Shown: positions 51,233 through 61,584 of the stretch, in pieces
Position numbering within the stretch: the first letter of the stretch is position 1
Layout of the letters: each line of letters opens with the position of its first letter
Source of the DNA: Molanna angustata
Lineage: Eukaryota; Arthropoda; Insecta; Trichoptera; Molannidae
Direction: 5' to 3'
NCBI GenBank assembly: GCA_963576475.1
Contig: OY754980.1
Span: forward strand, 23,357,434-23,421,433
DNA: 64,000 nucleotides
Made by a program: the position numbers and the translations under genes
The notes under the pieces: model-generated
Seen by the model: only the letters and a program-made list of their open reading frames with translations
Database searches by the model: none
What the model was told of the DNA's origin: nothing

Positions 51233-51920
51233 TTTAGGGGGGGGACTGCTGCCAACGTACCTATTTTTCAATTTGATATACCATCATTATTTCTTATCAA
51301 ATCGTTTTGAAAAAAATAATTTAGATAGTTTGTATATTAATAAACAAAAATATACCTTAACCTTTTGATAATGTTCTGTATATATTCTTGTAGAAAAATA
51401 ATGGCATACCCCGATTTTCAACGTTTATCATATATTTTTAATAAACTATAAGGCGTAGAGTAATATATTTTTTTATAATTAAAGAAGACAAAAATATTTA
51501 GAAAAATATGATGTGACGTTGCATTAATGCTTCAGGTTTAGTAAATAAACCTAAAAAACATTTATTTTGCATTCAGCGCCATTGCGTAATAAAAGTTTTT
51601 TTGGTATATTTACTTAACCTGATGCGTTAATGCAACGTCATATCATATTTTTCCAGGTATTTTGTTCTTCTTTAATTTATAAAAAAAAAAATGTTCTATA
51701 CCTTATATTTTTTTAGAAATTTAAGATAAATGTCTAAAATCGGGGTATGCTTATTATTTTCCTACAAGAATATACAGAACATAATCAAAAAGTTAAGGTA
51801 TATTTCTCTTTATTAATATCCAAACTAACTAGGTTATTTTTTTCAAAATGATTCGTTTAGTAATAATGATGGTATATCAAATTGAAAAAATAGGTTCGTT
51901 GGCAGCAGTCACCCTCTTAA
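51233..51920. mobile_element. Fold-back MITE with TTAA target duplication, copy 2
   Basis: Same family as 29155-29843: ends GGGGGGGACTGCTGCCAACG and inverted TTCGTTGGCAGCAGTCACCC. TTAA is at 51917-51920; the left flank is TTTA, one base altered. The element is inverted internally throughout. Confidence 0.75.
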
Positions 51921-52595
51921 TCAGAAAATATGTTTACATGTGAAACGGCATAGTTTTTTTTTTAGTTTTAGTTAAAAAAAATATTGTTAACAGAATTCAA
52001 CAATATTTGTGATAATAATTTAAACTACATAATAAAGATTTTATTCACTCGCCCACCACCCGATTTATATGGTGAATGTAATTGGCCTCTTCTGTTTATT
52101 ATAATCCACTTTTAAAGATTCGTGTAGGATCTTTAGTGGAATATTTCAAGCTACATACTTGAATGAAAAACATTATGTGTAGGTGAACTATGCGTAGGTT
52201 AATTGAATGCTTATACCAGTAAAAAGATGATTTAACAAAAAATGTTGTTAGTTGTATAAATATAACGGTGCATTTTAATAAGGTATGCTTCGGTTATAAC
52301 ACCTTTAATATTTTTTTCTTAGAATTCTGTCTCTTCAGTTTTCAATTCAGTTTTCTGGATATAGCCAAAAGAAAAAAAAATGTTTATGAAAAATTCAAAC
52401 GAAAAATAGGTATCAACTGCGGCTTGTTAGGGTGCTTTCGTAATTAAAGAAACAATATTAGAGAAGTTAAATTATTCATTAGATTTTTTTAATTTATTGT
52501 GTTAAAAGCAGTTTTTTATTTTATTTATTTAGTAAAACATATGTTAAAAATACACAACAACAAGATACAAAAAATATACAGAATTTAAAAGGTGG
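51921..52595. other. No gene recognised
   Basis: AT-rich; no repeat partner noticed. Confidence 0.35.
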
Positions 52596-53088
52596 GTTGT
52601 GGTCAACGCACTCCTCACTACCAAGTCACTTCGTAAAGTATTCAAATTTTATATGGAACATATTCAGCATTTTCATGATTGTGAGTTGGTTTGATTATTT
52701 TTGATTTAAATATTTTATTATTAAAACATGTTAATTCTTCAATGCCATTTGTATCAAATTATAAGTTTTCCGAGTTTGAGGTCATTTTGATATATTTGTA
52801 AGCTTAAAAATTTAGAAGCACTAATCAGATATCTTCTAATCTAATGGGCGAGTATAAGATATACAAATTTACAAAATATGTATGTATATAAATAAGACCA
52901 ATAATAACATACTAATCACAAGAGTAAATAGATAACAAGTTCTAAAAAAATATTATGTAGGTAATAAGTAATTAAAAAAAATAACAATAAATAACATTTT
53001 TTTTAAATAATCTTCAATAAAAAATAACCTTACAAATAGCGAATCATTACTCCCTATTGTATCACTTTGGGGTAGTGAGGATTAAAAA
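52596..53088 (+). mobile_element. Family G TIR element, copy 2
   Basis: GTGGGTTGTGGTCAACGCAC, CTCCTCACTACCAAGTCACT, then inverted TCACTTTGGGGTAGTGAGGA at the right end. Collinear with 11873-12444, about 80% by eye. Confidence 0.65.
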
Positions 53089-53539
53089 TTACATATTGCC
53101 CTTAACCAGAGTGAAAGAACTCGTGTGTAAAGGACAAAAATTTATATTTAGAGAATTATTGCTATACAAAATGAATTATATATAAATTAAAAATCGATCA
53201 ATATTTGATAAGCCAATTTTTTTAATAATTAAATTTGTTTTGAGTTGATTGAACTATCATGTATTTTTTATTGTATGTATTATATTACGTGTATCATAAC
53301 TAAAATGGGTTTTATTTGATTTTTTATTAAATCATGAAAACTATAAATCAAACTTTTGTGAGCAAATTTTTTAAAATTTTTAAAGGCAGCAAACGAGACT
53401 GGTTGATGTTGTCTGATGAATTTCAAGGAGCATTTCGAATAATTATTTATGTTATTTTGAGTGTCTCTTGTGGGTATTGATTGATTTATTGATAACAAAG
53501 AAAAATGTGGATCAATACTGTTTTTTATATTATTTAAAT
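53089..53539. other. No gene recognised
   Basis: AT-rich. The - strand ORF at 53280-53603 begins inside the neighbouring SINE and shows no motif. Confidence 0.4.
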
Positions 53540-53825
53540 TAATTCCCCCCTTTTCCCCCCTTAGCGCTTTTGTCCCGTTTCTATCGGGGTACACTTTGAC
53601 CATGATCCTGGAATTGGCGAGTCTGGTTATTACATTGAAGCGACTGCCATCTGACCTTCGTAACCCTTAAAAAGGGAAACTAGACAAATTGGATCATGGC
53701 TACATATAGTTATTGATATAAATCCGCACATAGATTTGATTATCAAAATCCAGAGGTGCGTGCCCCTCCCGGATTCGAACCGTCGACGACCTTACCGCTG
53801 GGCTATCACCGCTCTCATATTATTT
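53540..53825 (-). mobile_element. tRNA-derived SINE family 3
   Basis: On the - strand: GAGAGCGGTGATAGCCCAGC (A box), GACGGTTCGAATCCGGGAGG (B box), and a body ending in AAAAGCGCTAAGGGGGGAAA. Only one copy seen in the window. Confidence 0.65.
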
Positions 53826-54352
53826 TAATTTATAAATTTGTATATCTTCTGTCACTGCCAATAACTTTCAATCGATAACGTCAAAGTTGGCAGTGTAGAT
53901 AAATAAATTAATAATTGCGTTGTAAAATATATGAATTAAAAATAATATAAAAAGTAGATAAAAGTAATAATAGAATGCATGAACAATGCCGGGAATATCT
54001 CATAATAACTTAGACACATGTCACATTATGCATAATAAATTGTATAAATTATGTACTTAAACTTTTTGAATTAATATGGTCGACGTCACGGAAGGTGTAG
54101 TCAGGTTAAAAGGTAGACACAGACAATATTGGGGAAAGGAAACAGACGTATAAATTGTTTGAAAATATAACAATATGAAATTAATGAAATTGCATTAGTA
54201 ATGAAATGTATCATGATGTAGTTATCATTTTCCAATCGGAATATTTTAAATGGATACACAAAGTAAAACAGTTTTATTGGATATTAGTGCTGACCAAAAT
54301 ATAGTTTACGGTCTGGGTCGTAATTTAAGCAATGGTCAAACATATTTTGAAC
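53826..54352. other. No gene recognised
   Basis: AT-rich; no repeat partner noticed. Confidence 0.35.
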
Positions 54353-54365
54353 AATAAATAAGATC

Positions 54366-55111
54366 GAATATTTTTTATTATTGCATATGCGCAAACATTG
54401 GATTTTTTTCCCTGTCGGGAGTCAAAGATATTTTTTAACAGATTTTTAATTATCTCAATAGAGACGAAGTTGGAATATTTATTGTAGGAGAACCGGGAAA
54501 TCAAGGCACCTACAGGGCTTGCGACCTGTCATCGGCTGGTTTACGTGATCACTTTATGCGCTTGCGCATAAAGTGATCACGTAAACCGATCAGGAAAAAA
54601 ATCCAATGTTTGCGCATATGCAATAATAAAAAATATTCCATTACTTACACATTGGTACAAGTAGGTAAATTAGACAAAAATTACCTAATAAGTCTGGCGC
54701 AATTCAGGGGTGACTTCTATGCGAAAAATGCATTGTCACCTCAGATATAAGAATTGTAGCTTTCATTATTTACAAAAAAACCAATTCTCTCAATAGATGG
54801 CGTTACAACAAAATAAATAAAAAAATAATAGGATTGTTGTTCATAATTTCACCCATAGATGGCTGTAGTAAAAATTCCTTATTTTCAAGCGAAAAGAATT
54901 TCAGTATTACAATATATAGAACTTTCAAAATTGAATTGATAGGGATCTCATTAAAAAGGCATAATTGGTGAAGGTTGCGCAAGCGCATAAAGTGATCACG
55001 TAAACCAGCCGATGACAGGTCGTAAGCCCTGTAGGTGCCTTGATTTCCCGGTTCTCCTACAATAAATATTCCAACTTCGTCTCTATTGAGATAATTAAAA
55101 ATCTGTTAAAA
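54366..55111 (-). mobile_element. Fold-back retroposon, copy 2
   Basis: A 13-bp direct repeat AATAAATAAGATC flanks it (54353-54365 and 55112-55124). In - orientation the 5' arm is at 54975-55111 and the 3' arm plus tail at 54366-54575. A second, inverted piece of the 3' tail (GGAAAAAAATCCAATGTTTGCGCATATGCA) at 54595-54640 makes the left 270 bp a hairpin. The 330 bp between 54641 and 54974 is unrelated to copy 1. Confidence 0.7.
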
Positions 55112-55124
55112 AATAAATAAGATC

Positions 55125-55479
55125 TTTTTTAAAGTTATGCATGACAACTTATTTCTTGAGAACTTGTTCTAAACAATGTTCATATTAAAAAATAGTAAGT
55201 AAATAGTTATTATTTACGTTCGTGAGCAGGGAGGGGGGGGGGTGCAAATACAAAATTATACATCCAAAACTATGCATATTAACTTATATAGTAACGAATA
55301 ATAACGAATCAATAAGCCAAAAGCAATACCATAATGGTAAAGCCATAAATATCTCTTAAAATCACTTTATTCACTATTAAAGGTTTAAAAATTTGTTTGA
55401 CCGTGTTTATTGCTTTAAAAACAATCTAGCACTACGATTCATGAGCTGTGTCAGAGAAAAGAGCTCTTTGACCGATGCT
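55125..55479. other. No gene recognised
   Basis: AT-rich, with a G run at 55231-55240. Confidence 0.35.
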
Positions 55480-55582
55480 TTGAGCACTATCACTAAAGGA
55501 CAGAAAACAGTTTTGTACGGCGGCGCTCTTGGAATGATCTTGAATCATTAAACAGCGCTACATTAATTCCCCTATTATTTTT
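55455..55582 (+). repeat. CR1-type LINE 3' fragment
   Basis: GGCGGCGCTCTTGGAATGATCTTGAATCATTAAACAGCGCTACA resembles 10085-10130; the part before it (TGTGTCAGAGAAAAGAGCTC) is uncertain. Confidence 0.6.
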
Positions 55583-55595
55583 TTTTTAATGAATA

Positions 55596-55757
55596 TTGTT
55601 AAACAAGTACATATACATACATCTTGCTACGTTCCCTAAAATAAGCAAATAAATGCTTGTGCTATAGGTGAACGAAATCGGTCGAGGCAGGATTCGAACT
55701 CGCGACCACTGGATTACTAGCCCAGCGCGCTAACCGCTCTGCCATCGACCCATCTAA
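55596..55757 (-). mobile_element. tRNA-derived SINE family 2, best copy
   Basis: On the - strand: GATGGGTCGATGGCAGAGCG (A box), GCGAGTTCGAATCCTGCCTC (B box), then CGATTTCGTTCACCTATAGC and TATTTTAGGGAACGTAGCAA, ending in GTACTTGTTTAACAATATTC. Reference for the other copies. Confidence 0.8.
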
Positions 55758-56039
55758 ATTTTATTATTATCACTATATTTTTTTATTGAAGGTTTTGATT
55801 AATTATGAGAATTGTATTCAAATTCAGTTACGACTTTTCTTGAAAACGTGGCACAGATTTCTCATTTTTATTTTGAAACAAAAACTGTTTGTGTAGGTAC
55901 ACACATTTTGGATAAACATGTTTCAATAAATTATATTTAAATAAAAATGAAATTAAATGAGTAGGTAGAATAGAGATATTTATTTATTTATTAAGTTCTA
56001 CACTCATAAGAGCATTTACAATTTTTTTTAAACAAGAAA
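55758..56039. other. Spacer
   Basis: No feature recognised. Confidence 0.35.
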
Positions 56040-56165
56040 AAAAATACAGACATACCATCACGCCATATCCCTTACGGGGTAAGCAGAGAGAACCGAGCGC
56101 CATACTCCTCTACTTATGCACACATTTCTAGCTTCATTTACATCCATGCATCGTCTCATATATGC
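56040..56165 (-). pseudogene. LINE family X C-terminal remnant, best-preserved tail
   Basis: On the - strand one frame reads RCMDVNEARNVCISRGVW, RSVLSAYPVRDMA and a stop, followed by the GATGGTATGTCTG tail. Same family as 2795-3076. Confidence 0.65.
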
Positions 56166-56519
56166 TCGTCGATTTAACATACCATTTTTTATTTGGTTAT
56201 ATATGATTTTTTTCTTATTGTTTTTTGATTTATATATTTATTTACTTATTCGATCATTGATTTATTTATATGGTATTTTTTTATTTTTCTTTTTTATTTA
56301 TTTATTCGATCGTTGATTTATTTAAATGTTATTTATTTTTATTTGAAATTTTATTGCAATACCAAATAGATAAATTTTCAATTACTTTTTTGCCGGAAGT
56401 TAAATTTTTAAACCTTCCGTGTGCGCGCTGAACAAACCCACTTAGTATCTATTCAACACCAACTTTTTTTCTTTTTTTTGTGAGATATCGAATAAATAAA
56501 TAAATAAATTACTATGCAT
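56166..56519. other. T-rich low-complexity stretch
   Basis: TTTATTTATTCGATCRTTGATTTATTTA occurs twice at about 56240 and 56300. No gene. Confidence 0.45.
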
Positions 56520-56645
56520 AAACCTTCTCTGGAATGAGCTGAACTAATTCCCAAAGTTTCATCGCAATCGAATGTTTGGTTTGGGAGTCCATCGGCCACA
56601 TACAAACAAACAAATATACGTACATCCATTTTTATATATATTGAT
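56520..56645 (+). repeat. Repeat family E, copy 1
   Basis: CCCAAAGTTTCATCGCAATCG...TTTGGGAGTCCATCGGCC...CATACAAACAAACAAA resembles 59110-59205. This phrase is common in arthropod repeats; type not assigned. Confidence 0.45.
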
Positions 56646-57539
56646 TATTGAATTAAATAAAATAAAAATGAAATGAACAAAAATAAATAAAATGTAAACA
56701 AGTGACTACACAATCATTTGGGGTTATGTTTTTGAAAATGTTTTAATAAAGTATATTTATAGTCCTTAAAAGAATTAAAGAAAGGGTCAGTCAGATAACC
56801 AAAGTCGTTGCCCACTCGTTGAATTCTATTCAACGGAGTGTTACATAAATAGTTTGTGTTGGATGTCTTACACACAAAAGTTATAATTTGGCGGGTATTT
56901 CTTGTTGGAAATATTGTGATCAATTTATATACATATAACGCAACAAAATCTAGGATATGAATTTATCGGTCTCAGTCCTGAAATACGAGGGAGACCATTG
57001 TTTGTCCCAATCATCCCTACATTTTAGTTTGTCGCCTGAACGACAATGTGCGTGCTATTGCGATATTAAATAAGTGGGAATCTGATTTGAAGATTATGTT
57101 GATTTATGATAACGTTTACAATTGTATTCAGCGACACAACATAACCAATATTTATGACACAAAAATAATTGACATTATAATTACGATAATATTTTTTTGA
57201 TGGGTCAATCGACAAAATTTGTACTGATACATGAATGGCAAATAATTTCATTTTTCAAACTAGAAGAGAAGTTACTTCATTTATTTTAATTAATATAATA
57301 TCAGCAAACAATGTTTAACGAAGAGCCTATATACTCCTTTAAGGGGATGAATAGAGTAAAAAACATTTCATTTCAATCGTTAGCACACATTTTGTTTAAC
57401 CATAGCCAAAATTATAACATAGACAACTAATAAAGTCAATAATTTAAAAGGCATTAGTTATTAGTTTGATAGTATTACCATTACAGACTCAGTTTATATT
57501 GTAATTCGAAAACTTGTATTCCATTTATTACTTACTAGC
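56646..57539. other. No gene recognised
   Basis: AT-rich. A 69-codon - strand ORF at 56714-56923 has no motif I can name. Confidence 0.35.
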
Positions 57540-58610
57540 TTTTATGTCCCGCCGTTGGCCAAGAATGTAAAATTGTGAAGGAAAAAGCAATCGTTTTTAT
57601 AATATTGTCACCCAATTATTTTGCAAAATCGGACTATGAAAAGTGATTTGAAATATGATTGAATTTGATTGTAAAATGTTCAAGTGATGGCCACAACCCA
57701 TTATTTTTTATATATTGCTATAAAGTGTGAATGAAGTATAATATACAATTTCTTCACTATTCGAAATGGTTTTAAATATGACTGTTTATCAACATTGTAA
57801 AGAGATTGGTTTGGCCACAACCCCCATTTTTAAATATTATCATCGAAAACAAATTGTAATATGTACTTACCTATTGAATATTTAGTAATTTTGGATGTTG
57901 GGATGTGGTTAAAATTTGATTAAACAAATGTACTGAAAAGATCCAGTGTTGGTCACATCCCATTCGTTTTATATTTTTTCATCAAGTGTGCATTATATTT
58001 TTGCACAATTAGACTGATGAACTTAAAATTGACACAAAAGTCTACATTAACGAAGAAGAAGAAGACTTAAACTATGGTAAATAATTTGAATATAAACGTT
58101 GTGAAGAATTCAGTAATGGCCACAGCTCCCTTTCTTTAAATATTGTCAACGAAATCAAATATATTATGTAGGTGTTAAAAATTATTTAAAATAGGATGAT
58201 ATAAATGGTTTAAATTTGATTAAACAAAAGTATTGAAAAGATTCTAGTGCAGGTTACATCTTCACATCCCACATCCCATTCGTTTTTACATATGTATTTT
58301 CATCAAGTGTGCATATCGTTAATAATATTTCTGCACAATAGACTATTAGACTTAAAACGAACCCAAAAGTCTAAATAGAAAAGAGAAGAATAAGTATAAG
58401 ACTATAAGAAATAGTTTGTTTAAAAAATCCCAATGGTCTACATAAAATAAGAAAAAATACATAAAATAGAAGAATTAGACTATTGGAAATAGATTGTATA
58501 AAAACTGAGCAAAAGGTCTTCATAAAAGAAGAAGAAGATTAATCTATAGGAAATAGTTTGTATTAAAACTGTCCTTTAAGGTCTACATAAAATTAAGAAG
58601 AAAAATAATT
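57540..58610. repeat. Degenerate ~300-bp tandem repeats
   Basis: TTTGATTAAACAAAWGTAYTGAAAAGATYC...CATCCCATTCGTTTT...TTTTCATCAAGTGTGCAT...AGACT...AAAAGTCTA occurs at 57915-58045 and 58215-58370, about 300 bp apart. Looser GGCCACAACCC units occur at 57690, 57812 and 58120, and the GTGTAT-AAAACTG-AAGGTCT motif recurs to 58590. The GGGTTGTGG phrase is also at the border of families F and G. Confidence 0.6.
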
Positions 58611-58611
58611 A

Positions 58612-58815
58612 GACTCCAGGAGCCGTCGCTTCAGACCCTTCAGTACCTCCCGTCCCATCAGGCCCTTCAGTACATCCCGTCCCTTCAATCCCTCATCACG
58701 TCCCTTCCAATCAGGCCCTTCAGTACCTCCCGTCCCTTCAGGCCCTTTAATACCTCCCGTCCCTTCAGGCCCTTTAGTGCCTCCCTTCCCTTCAATTACA
58801 TCCCGTCCCTTCATT
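58612..58815. repeat. Pyrimidine-rich minisatellite, 27-30 bp units
   Basis: Seven or so units of the form CAGGCCCTTYAGTACCTCCCGTCCCTT. On the - strand a Gly/Lys-rich ORF is produced; it reflects the repeat and is not a collagen-like gene. Confidence 0.85.
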
Positions 58816-58821
58816 CGGGTA

Positions 58822-59100
58822 AGAAAAGTTTAAATCCAGAAACCATCCTGGAAGAATCGCGAAGAGATATAAGCACCGTCTTCTTTTCCCAGGATACTCC
58901 ACCTTTATAGGTAAAATGACCAAATACACGATGAAGAAGAAGAAGAAAAAAGTTTAAATCCAGAAACCGTCCTGGAAGACCTGCGAAGAGATGGAGGGAC
59001 AGTCGGACCTTCTTTTCCCAGGATATTCCGCTTTCATTGGTAAAATGACCAAATACACGAAGAAGAAGAAGAATAAGAAAAAAGTTTAAATCCAGAAACC
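58822..59100. repeat. Tandem repeat, 124-132 bp units, 2.2 copies
   Basis: Units start AAGTTTAAATCCAGAAACCR at about 58826, 58949 and 59081 and include TTCTTTTCCCAGGATAYTCC, GGTAAAATGACCAAATACAC and a GAAGAAGAAG run. About 90% similar by eye. Confidence 0.85.
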
Positions 59101-59104
59101 ACCT

Positions 59105-59210
59105 CGGGCACACGCTCGACAATTCGCCAAAGTTTCATTGTAATCGGACATACGGTTTAGGAGCACATCGCTTGCATACATTCATACATTCATAAATAAA
59201 TAAATAAAAT
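59105..59210 (+). repeat. Repeat family E, copy 2
   Basis: GCCAAAGTTTCATTGTAATCGG...CGGTTTAGGAGCACATCG...CATTCATAAATAAATAAAT. Confidence 0.45.
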
Positions 59211-60437
59211 AATTTTCCGATAGGAAATCAGTATATTGTTGATTTGTAAGTAAATAATAATAGGTAGGTACCTACCTACAACAATGTTCTAAATAAATTC
59301 GATTCATAACAAATTTTATTTGAATATCAGAATCTTTCCGTTACCATAGTAACCATTCCAATACGTAAAAAATATCAAATGGTTTGAGACATTTTTTGAA
59401 TATGTAGGTACCTACATACATTGGTTTGTTCGATGCCATAAAAATGAAAATTGTCAGAAAAATCAAATATTATTTACAAATTATGCAATTTTATTATGCC
59501 TATATCTTTACTAATAATTAACAGACTTTTACAATATACGTCTTAAAACTTGCTGTAATGTCTTGTGTTTCATTTTATTATTTCATAATTATATTTATTT
59601 CAAAGGTTTATTATTTTCAAGAACATATTCATTCGGTGGGAAAATGAAATATCGTATGAAAAGATATTAAAATGGCGGCGTTTTTGTACAAAAGGCTTAC
59701 TTTAAAAATAAGTTAAACATTATAATTATACCAAATATTCACCATGTTTTTCACTTAAACGCTAAGTTATACTTCAAAATATATTTTCTTCGTGTAAATA
59801 CCTACTTCTAACTTTTAAACTAACAGATATTTGCGTGCAAAATGTACACTTTTTTGACAGATACGACTTGGAAAATTTTGTATGAAAAAAATAATTATTG
59901 AAATATTTTTAAAATTCAGCATTTTTATCGCATTCTTTTTAGCGTGACACTGCATCAGGTATACTGGTACATGTTCGCACTTAAATTAGATTTTTAGATG
60001 CTCTTGGTTTTTCAGAAGGCGTGAGACAAACACACACACACACACACACATACACACACACATACACTAACATTTTGATTGCTTTATTACTTTAGATAAG
60101 ATGAGGATAACTTGGCAAATTAGCTAGCATTTTTGATACGGTGGAAAATTAAAAAGGATGTAATGAATAAATGATTGCAAAGTTTGATATACGTGTTTTG
60201 TGCTATAATAATAATCTGAAAACTTTGAGATTATTTTTAAAGATCATACATTTTTACCTATAACACAGTGATTCATAATTTTTTTGTAATCTTGCACAGG
60301 CTAAAAAAAACTGTGTAAAATAACAGTCCCAGAACAGGCTTTTGCCTTGTGGGGAGTTATAAGTCAGTTTATGTATATTATTTTTGTTTTGTGTATTGAC
60401 AAATAAATAAAGAAATAAAATAAATAAATCAATTATA
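59211..60437. other. Unassigned with CA microsatellite
   Basis: No gene recognised. ACACACACACACACACACAC-type microsatellite at about 60028-60064, and TAGGTAGGTACCTACCTAC at 59261-59279. Confidence 0.45.
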
Positions 60438-60627
60438 TTTTTTAACAGATTTTTAATTATCTCAATAGAGACGAAGCAAGGCACCTACAGGGCTTAATTT
60501 CCCGGTTCTTCTACAGTAAATATTCCAACTTCGTCTCTATTGAGATAATTAAAAATCTGTTAAAAATATCTATGACTCCCGACAGGGAAAAAAAATCCAA
60601 TGTTTGCGCATATGCAATAATAAAAAA
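60438..60627 (+). mobile_element. Fold-back retroposon, short copy 3
   Basis: A 15-bp direct repeat AATAAATCAATTATA flanks it (60423-60437 and 60628-60642). The first 40 bp of the 5' arm (TTTTTTAACAGATTTTTAAT...GACGAAG) are inverted at 60520-60570, the intervening arm being deleted; then follow the 3' tail GACAGGGAAAAAAAATCC...GCATATGCAATAATAAAAAA. Confidence 0.75.
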
Positions 60628-60714
60628 AATAAATCAATTATACCTATTTTACTGTCACCCATTTCTCATAGAGATTTTTCAATATGAAAATAATTGAATG
60701 TACATATGAATGAA

Positions 60715-60897
60715 GAATTTATTTCCCGTGACACAGTTCATAAGCTGTTTTGTTTCTGTGCGGGTGTCCTGGGTTCGATTCCCAACAGAGGAGAAATGAT
60801 TTAAATTAATTTCTCTGCTTTGGAAAAAAATTACATATGGAAATAAACTCGCCACTTGCGAAGGGTGCAAGGAAAAGTTCATTATTACAATACAAAT
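60715..60897 (+). mobile_element. SINE family 4, copy 1
   Basis: A tRNA-like B box (GGGTTCGATTCCCAA) near 60771, then AATTTCTCTGCTTTGG and AACTCGCCACTTGCGAAGGG...AAGGAAAAGTTCATTATTAC. The A box is not clear. Confidence 0.6.
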
Positions 60898-61050
60898 ACA
60901 AAACAAATATAAGATGAAATAATAAAGGGTATGAAATACACAGTACCTACTACAATCACAATTTCAATTCACAATACACATTTGGAAATTTTACTTTTCT
61001 CAGGCAGTCCTAGATATAAATTCCTATAACTACTCTGCAATCATAAGATT

Positions 61051-61082
<32 letters not shown>

Positions 61083-61289
61083 TTCTTCATACATATATGG
61101 CAAATGACAAACAGGATGAATAATTTGAAAACACTCTTCCAGATCGTCAAAAATGAAAAACAAATGAAATAAACCCTCATGAATCCCTCACCGACAAAAC
61201 CTTCAAATGATCACGAGAAACAACCATCAAAGACTTCATACGTCTATCTCAAGAAATCTAAGAGTAGGTATATATGCAGATCCTTCTCT
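60898..61289. other. Unassigned with TA microsatellite
   Basis: (TA)n at about 61058-61081. No gene recognised. Confidence 0.5.
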
Positions 61290-61584
61290 ACCAATCTGAT
61301 TCAGCCAACGACTTACCAGGTCTATGAATTTTTTCCGTCATGCGATATATTTTTTCAATATCTGCCATTATAAATACATCATTATACATCCTCGTTGCTA
61401 AGAAAGAATATGGACGCTGTGCATGTGTCGTTATTGGCTGAAAAGGTTTTAGCTCTTGTCCGTTTGTAGTGCCATGTATCAGTTTATACTCCGGTTGGAA
61501 CTTAGCGGTATCCTTGTGCAAATAAGTTTGTATCAGTCTCATAAAATGATGTCGAACATCCAAAAATCCACTGTCTATATACAT
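61290..61584 (-). pseudogene. Possible non-LTR RT C-terminal remnant
   Basis: On the - strand the 98-codon frame contains GTTNGQELKPFQPITTHAQR and PYSFLATRMYNDV, similar in pattern to the TR...RL...T...SFLA..-YN-LP tail of jockey/Daphne-like RTs. No catalytic part is present; could be another coding remnant. Confidence 0.35.

Noticed and set aside
58593..58814. Gly-rich collagen-like ORF
   Set aside because: It is the translation of a pyrimidine-rich minisatellite, without Gly-X-Y periodicity or gene context.
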